A DNA stretch of 26,350 nt from JAADCS01 sp964473735 (GTDB lineage Bacteria > Hydrothermota > Hydrothermia > LBFQ01), in the NCBI GenBank assembly GCA_964473735.1, contig CAYYQD010000020.1:1-26350 (forward strand). Reading direction: 5' to 3'. The notes beneath the pieces were generated by a model. It was not told the DNA's origin. It did not search any database and was given only the letters and a program-made list of their open reading frames with translations. This document shows positions 22,350-26,350 of this stretch, piece after piece (the stretch's first letter is position 1; each line of letters begins with the position of its first letter). A program made the position numbers and the translations under genes.

Positions 22350-23005
22350 TGGAGAGCACCGTACTTAAGAGGGAGCACGGCACCGCCCACCATCCCCACG
22401 TGGATGTGGGGGTCTCCGGGATGAAGATGGGGATGTGGCTCTTCCTGATAACGGAGCTGCTCCTCTTCGGTGGCATGTTCACCGTCTACGCCGTATTCCA
22501 CAGCATGTACATAGCGGACTTCAAGGCCGCCCACCACTTCATAAACGTGAGGATAGGTTTCATAAACACCCTCGTCCTGATAACCAGCTCCTTCTTCATG
22601 GCCATGGCCGTCTGGGCCACACAGACCGATAGGAGGAGGCTGGCATCCCTCTTCTTGGGGTTGGTCGTTCTTTTAGGACTCACCTTCCTCTTCGTGAAGC
22701 TGACCTTTGAGTGGCCGGAGAAGTTCGCCCACGGACTCAATCCCGGAGGGGAAGAGTTCATGCGCTTCGTCCAGGAGGGGCACGTAGGTAAGGCCCTCTT
22801 CTTCTCCCTGTACTTCGTGATGACCGGGTTCCACGCCCTCCACGTGCTGGTAGGCGTAGGTATCCTCTTCGTTATGCTCCTCTTCGCCCTGAGGGGCAGG
22901 TACTCCTCCCGAAACTACGGTCCGGTGGAGGTGGCGGGTCTATACTGGCACCTCGTGGATGTGATATGGATATACCTGTTTCCGCTCTTCTATCTGATAA
23001 AGTAG
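22349..23005 (+). CDS. coxC: Cytochrome c oxidase subunit III
   Basis: The 218-residue membrane protein is in the COX3 family, which stabilises subunit I and helps proton uptake. It has KMGMWLFLITELLLFGGMF near the N-terminus, RIGFINTLVLITSSFFMAMAVWA, FSLYFVMTGFHALHVLVGVGIL, and the C-terminal GLYWHLVDVIWIYLFPLFYLIK, which is almost invariant in the family. It has about five helices, like other prokaryotic five-helix forms. The ATG shares a base with the coxA stop (TGATG) and is served by GAGGAGGG (22335-22342). Confidence 0.97.
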   Translation: MESTVLKREHGTAHHPHVDVGVSGMKMGMWLFLITELLLFGGMFTVYAVFHSMYIADFKAAHHFINVRIGFINTLVLITSSFFMAMAVWATQTDRRRLASLFLGLVVLLGLTFLFVKLTFEWPEKFAHGLNPGGEEFMRFVQEGHVGKALFFSLYFVMTGFHALHVLVGVGILFVMLLFALRGRYSSRNYGPVEVAGLYWHLVDVIWIYLFPLFYLIK

Positions 23006-23015
23006 GAGGTTGAAC

Positions 23016-23327
23016 GTGGGAAGAAACGGCAATCACGTGGTTGGGCCTGCGGTCTATATCTCCGTCTTCGTCGCCCTAATCGTTTTAACCGTACTGACGG
23101 TCTGGGCGGCGAACCAGCATTTCGGTAGCGACTTCGTGAATACGGTCATAGCCATGGCCATAGCCACCACAAAGGCGCTGTTGGTGGCGGCCTTCTTCAT
23201 GCACCTTAAGTACGACGGGAAGATGAACGTCGTCTTCATAGCCCTCGGCCTCCTCCTCCTCTTCATCCTGATAGGCTTCTCCCTCGTGGACGTACTGAAC
23301 AGGCCAGAGTACTTCGGAACACCGTAA
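23016..23327 (+). CDS. coxD: Cytochrome c oxidase subunit IV (prokaryotic type)
   Basis: A small protein with three predicted helices (about 9-30, 37-63 and 72-94), ending VDVLNRPEYFGTP. Size, helix pattern and the motif ATTKALLVAAFFMHLKYDGK match the prokaryotic COX4 family, an accessory subunit always found with coxABC. I choose GTG 23016 (103 residues) because AGGAGG (23004-23009) lies 6 nt before it; the TTG at 23010 would leave no spacer. The stop TAA forms the first three bases of the next gene's -10 box. Confidence 0.92.
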   Translation: MGRNGNHVVGPAVYISVFVALIVLTVLTVWAANQHFGSDFVNTVIAMAIATTKALLVAAFFMHLKYDGKMNVVFIALGLLLLFILIGFSLVDVLNRPEYFGTP

Positions 23328-23330
23328 AAT
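23325..23330 (+). promoter_or_regulatory. -10 box (TAAAAT) of the lamin-tail gene, overlapping the coxD stop
   Basis: TAAAAT begins with the coxD stop codon and ends 5 nt before a GTG start at 23336, predicting a leaderless GTG-initiated message. Confidence 0.6.
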
Positions 23331-23335
23331 AGGGG

Positions 23336-24892
23336 GTGTTCCAGCTACTCATCGGGGTCGTAATAAACGAGGTGATGTACGACCCGCGAGGGCCGGAATC
23401 TTCGGCAGGTCTTTACAACGAGGCGGTTGAGGTCTTCAACGAGGGGGATACCACCGTGTGTCTCACCGGGTGGAGGATAGGGGACACCCACGATCTGGAT
23501 CCGATAGGACCCTTTCCGGATTCCGCCGTACTCTCCTCCTGCCCGGGATGTGTGTTGGACGTATGCATCCCTCCGGGGGGCTTCGGGGTGGTACTGGATC
23601 GGGATTACACCAACCCCTCCTCCCCGGACCCTATGCCCTACCCCTTCCCCTCCGGTACGGTCCTCATGAGCGTCTCCGACGCCTCCATAGGCAACGGCCT
23701 CTCTCAGGGGGACTCCCTCTTCTTAGTTTCCTCTGCCGGGGATACGGTGGATGGGGTCGGGAACTTCCCCGAGACGGGGGACGGGGTTTCCGCGGAGAGG
23801 AGGGCTCCGAATATGAACTCCTTTTTGCCGAGCAGGTCCCCGAGCGGGAACACCCTGGGCTACGGAAACAGTATCACCTGTCCGTACGAGGCTTCGGTCA
23901 GGGCGATCTCCGTTCTCACCGTAGGAGAGGAGTATAGAGCGCTCTTCGTTGTCAGGAACGGAGGTGTGGAGGCGAGGGACTTCAACCTCACCCTTTACCG
24001 GAACTCCTCCCCGGACTCCTCCATCACCGTATCCTTATCCCCGGACTCCACCGATACGCTTACCTTCCGGTTTGGCCCGGATTACGTCGGGACGAACGAG
24101 GTGTCCCTAAAGCTGGATTCGTCGGACTGTTTCCCCGAGGACAACTCCGCCTTCCTCCACTTCGTAGTCGGCAGGCCGTCCTTAGTCATAAACGAGATAA
24201 ACTACAGGGGGACGGAGTGGTTTGAGGTGTATAACTCCGGAGAGTGGCCCCTGCACTTCCCCGGGATGGTGGTGGGGGACGCCACCGGTAGGTCCGACAC
24301 CTTCAGCCTGACCGTGGGGTCAGGGGAGTACGCCGTTCTGACCGGAGATTCCGCCTTCTCCGAGAGATTTCCCGGGGTTCCCTTCACTTACGTAGCGAGG
24401 ATGCCGCGACTTAACGACACCTACGACGACCTCCTCCTGAGCGATGGCACGACTTTAGATAGCCTTCGCTACTTCAGGTCGTGGGGTGGGGGGGAGGATC
24501 GTTCCCTTGAGAGGGTCTCCCCTTTTCTGCCTTCCACGGACTCTACGAACTGGATAACCTGCCGGGATCCTTCCGGTGGAACACCGGGCAGGGAGAACAG
24601 CGTCAGTACGGCCCCACCTTCCGAGGGTGTGAGGTTAGGGAGGGAGATATACTCACCGGGTGAAAGCGTTAGCGTGGCCTTTTCTTACCCTTTCAGGGTG
24701 GAGAGGCTTAAGGTGGTTCTTTACGACGACTTGGGCAGGAAGGTTAGGGAGTGGGAGTTCAGACCTAACAGCCCGGTGGGTCAGGTGGCCTTTTCCACGG
24801 AAGGGCTATGGAGGGGGCTTTACTTCGTATCCGTTGAGGCGGTTGGGAAGGGAAGGAGAACCCGCCAGAGGTTGAGGATGGCCGTAAGGTAG
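23336..24892 (+). CDS. Secreted protein with two lamin-tail domains and a T9SS-like C-terminal domain
   Basis: The 518-residue product starts MFQLLIGVVINEVMYDP, where the first lamin-tail domain (about 8-150: NEAVEVFNEGDTTVCLTGWRIGD) follows almost no signal peptide. A CARDB-like Ig domain spans about 185-275 (EYRALFVVRNGGVEARDFNLTLY). A second lamin-tail domain covers about 280-405 (LVINEINYRGTEWFEVYNSGEWPL). The last 80 residues (LKVVLYDDLGRKVREWEF, GLWRGLYFVSVEA) match the Por/T9SS sorting-domain pattern. Cell-surface attachment or secretion is likely; no enzyme motif is seen. If GTG 23336 is right, the export signal is unusually short, so the true N-terminus deserves a check. Its end is 4 bp from the convergent wecB. 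Confidence 0.85.
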   Translation: MFQLLIGVVINEVMYDPRGPESSAGLYNEAVEVFNEGDTTVCLTGWRIGDTHDLDPIGPFPDSAVLSSCPGCVLDVCIPPGGFGVVLDRDYTNPSSPDPMPYPFPSGTVLMSVSDASIGNGLSQGDSLFLVSSAGDTVDGVGNFPETGDGVSAERRAPNMNSFLPSRSPSGNTLGYGNSITCPYEASVRAISVLTVGEEYRALFVVRNGGVEARDFNLTLYRNSSPDSSITVSLSPDSTDTLTFRFGPDYVGTNEVSLKLDSSDCFPEDNSAFLHFVVGRPSLVINEINYRGTEWFEVYNSGEWPLHFPGMVVGDATGRSDTFSLTVGSGEYAVLTGDSAFSERFPGVPFTYVARMPRLNDTYDDLLLSDGTTLDSLRYFRSWGGGEDRSLERVSPFLPSTDSTNWITCRDPSGGTPGRENSVSTAPPSEGVRLGREIYSPGESVSVAFSYPFRVERLKVVLYDDLGRKVREWEFRPNSPVGQVAFSTEGLWRGLYFVSVEAVGKGRRTRQRLRMAVR

Positions 24893-24896
24893 GGGT

Positions 24897-26048
24897 TCAG
24901 GACATCTCCCGGAGGAGGATCCGGGCTATCCGCTCGGCCGTCCTTCCGTCCCACAGGGGTATCTTAGTTTCCGAACGAATACCGAACTTCCTCTTTACGG
25001 CCTCCGGCAGGTCCTCCGGCTCCTTAACCAGCTCGTTAGTGCCTAAGGTTAGGGTTATGGGCCTTTCCGTGTTGGGCCTCAAGGTTATGCAGGGGATACC
25101 TAAGAAGCTCGTCTCTTCCTGAACCCCACCGGAGTCGGTTATTACCAGACCGCTCCCTATCATCAGAGAGAGAAAGTGGGTGTAGCGCAGGGGTTTCAAA
25201 GTCATAAACTCTGCCTCTATCCCCCACCTCTCCATGTTTTTGCGGGTCCTTGGATGTACGGGTAGAACCACGGGACGCTCCCGATGGAGGTCGTTCAGTA
25301 CGTCTATTATCCTCCTGAGGCGTTCCGGATCATCTACGTTGACCGGACGGTGGAGGGTCGCCAGAACGTAGGCTCCCCTCTCCAGACCTAAGGACTCCCA
25401 GTACCTAAGGCGCTCCGCCAGAGGCCGAACCTTAACGAGGCTGTCTATCATTATGTTGCCGACGGTAAAGACTCTGCTCGGATCCTTGCCCTCTCGCAGG
25501 AGGTTCTCCGTAGCGTCGTAGGAGGGTGAGAACAGGAGGTCGGAGAGGGCGTCGGTGGTTATGCGGTTTATCTCCTCCGGCATGCTCCAGTCCCCACTGC
25601 GGAGACCGGCCTCAACGNNNNNNNNNNCGGGGGGCGCCTCTGCTGTTATGGGGCTTTTCTCCTCCCGGCTGATCCGGCCCCCCCGAGGGAGAACCGGCAC
25701 CAAGGGGGCCTAAGGGCCAAAAGGGTGTTTGCTGGCTACGGCTAAGGCCAGCGTGGAATTTACGTCCCCGAACACCACGACCACGGTGGGGGATATATCC
25801 TTAAGGACATCTTCGGCCCGGGCTATGATTTTGGAGATCTGCTTCAGGTTGGTATCGGATCCTACGCCGAAGTAGTGGTCCGGCTCGGGCAGGGAGAAGT
25901 CCTCAAAGAAGGCCAGCGATAGCTCGTAGTCGTAGTGCTGACCTGTATGTATCACTATCGGCCTGATCCCCTTACCTTTCAGGGCGTAGAAAAGTGGTGA
26001 GAGCTTGACGAAGTTGGGCCTCGCCCCGGCAACTAAAACAATCCTCAA
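24897..26048 (-). CDS. wecB: UDP-N-acetylglucosamine 2-epimerase (non-hydrolysing), split by a scaffold gap
   Basis: WecB interconverts UDP-GlcNAc and UDP-ManNAc for surface polysaccharides. The N-terminal part (26048 to about 25725) has VAGARPNFVKLSP, HTGQHYDYELS and VVFGDVNSTLA. The C-terminal part (25617 to 24897) has EAGLRSGDWSMPEEINR, GNIMIDSL, ATLHRPVNVDDPERL, LPVHPRTRKN and ITDSGGVQEETSFLGIPCITLRPNTERPITL. The halves fit one normal-length enzyme. Between them lie 10 N (25618-25627) and about 80 bp that look like an error-rich second copy of the 25548-25617 sequence, so the in-frame stop near 25710 is almost certainly an assembly artefact. The start is TTG at 26048, 6 nt after TAAAAT. 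Confidence 0.92.
25618..25627. other. Scaffold gap (10 N)
   Basis: Ten undetermined bases inside wecB. The plus-strand sequence from 25628 to about 25708 is an error-rich repeat of 25548-25617, as expected from a low-quality contig end that was not merged. Confidence 0.95.
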
Positions 26049-26054
26049 GTGGGT

Positions 26055-26060
26055 ATTTTA
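26055..26060 (-). promoter_or_regulatory. -10 box (TAAAAT) of wecB
   Basis: Minus-strand TAAAAT ends 6 nt before the TTG start at 26048, predicting a leaderless message that begins with TTG. The 166 bp from 26061 to 26226 hold no gene that I can see. Confidence 0.65.
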
Positions 26061-26226
26061 CTGGTGAAAACAACGCCTTCTATCCGTAGGGAAACCCTGT
26101 CTAAAAGCGCTTAACAAACGATACCCATCTCATAACCCCGTCAATGCTAAAAGTATTTCGGATGGGACACTAACCGCTCTATTAAATTCCCCAGTAAAAC
26201 CTTACATTCGGAGGGTAGGAGTACCG

Positions 26227-26350
26227 CTACCTCATGAATCTTGCGACGGCCAGAAGTATCCCCGCCAGCGCCACGAACTGACCCACCCAGAAGATGAACA
26301 TCCACCTTATTACCGTGGCTACTATACCCCGTATCTCCGCCCTCAGCCTC
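26227..26350 (-). CDS. C-terminus of a DUF1640-like coiled-coil membrane protein (partial)
   Basis: On the minus strand an open frame enters from the window edge and ends at TAG (26227-26229). The visible 40 residues read RLRAEIRGIVATVIRWMF then FIFWVGQFVALAGILLAVARFMR. The RAEI helix leading into KWMFIFWxGQ and a single C-terminal membrane helix is the usual ending of bacterial DUF1640/CCDC90-like proteins, in which a long coiled coil precedes the helix. The bulk of the gene lies outside the window, so the assignment rests on the tail alone. Confidence 0.65.
   Translation of the reverse strand, partial: RLRAEIRGIVATVIRWMFIFWVGQFVALAGILLAVARFMR

Noticed and set aside
23010..23015. TTG start for coxD
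   Set aside because: The AGGAGG ends at 23009, leaving no spacer to TTG 23010; GTG 23016 has a normal 6-nt spacer.
25628..25709. Frameshifted or inactivated wecB pseudogene
   Set aside because: The interrupting sequence is a noisy copy of the adjacent wecB stretch beside an N gap, so assembly error explains the break better than mutation.
1..26350. CRISPR array, insertion sequence or prophage
   Set aside because: No regularly spaced repeats, transposase, integrase or phage-like genes were seen anywhere in the window.

Overview
The window looks like one contiguous piece of a compact bacterial chromosome (GC roughly in the upper 50s in genes, ATA and AGG used freely for Ile and Arg), with a 10-N scaffold gap at 25618-25627. 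Housekeeping genes (uvrA, hup, tsaB, pgk, dut, hpf, lptF/G-type permease), a bacterial COX24-domain mini-protein, two secreted multidomain proteins with Por/T9SS-like C-terminal domains, and a caa3-type oxygen reductase suggest a thermophile-like, oxygen-respiring, Gram-negative (LPS-type outer membrane) member of, or relative of, the FCB group. Candidate phyla such as Hydrothermae or WOR-3 would fit, but the phylum is inference. No mobile element, CRISPR array, rRNA or phage gene was seen.

Layout. 1-47: a strong terminator of an upstream gene. 48-752: about 700 bp without a convincing gene, with a 38-bp palindromic element. 753-7980, plus strand: uvrA; a predicted beta-barrel protein; hup, a 29-residue COX24-domain protein and tsaB; pgk, a two-domain UspA protein and a second predicted beta-barrel protein. 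7977-9418, minus strand: dut and an orphan 2-oxoacid:ferredoxin oxidoreductase beta subunit. 9448-9928: gene-free, with the second copy of the palindromic element. 9929-12177, plus: a large secreted protein and tRNA-Leu(CAG). 12187-13791, minus: acyl-CoA carboxylase carboxyltransferase. 13860-15265, plus: hpf and an LptF/LptG permease. 15262-18735, minus: a BtuF-like lipoprotein, a WD40-like propeller protein, an unknown protein, thpR and an SdhC-like cytochrome b subunit. 18773-23327: SCO copper chaperone (minus), divergent from coxB (fused to cytochrome c), coxA, coxC and coxD (plus). 23325-24892, plus: a lamin-tail-domain secreted protein. 24897-26048, minus: wecB, interrupted only by the scaffold gap. 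26227-26350, minus: the C-terminus of a DUF1640-like membrane protein.

The most consistent unusual signal is transcriptional. Fourteen protein genes and the tRNA have a TANAAT -10 box ending only 5-10 nt before the gene, so their mRNAs should be leaderless or nearly so, including ones starting with GTG and TTG. Several genes inside operons, and the single clearly leadered gene korB, use strong AGGAGG Shine-Dalgarno sites instead. The second unexplained signal is the matched pair of 38-bp palindromes, found only in the two long gene-free regions.

Together the respiratory genes (SCO, CoxBACD, SdhC) describe the end of an aerobic electron chain. The korB, carboxyltransferase and sdhC genes each lack their usual partners nearby, so those complexes must be completed from elsewhere in the genome.
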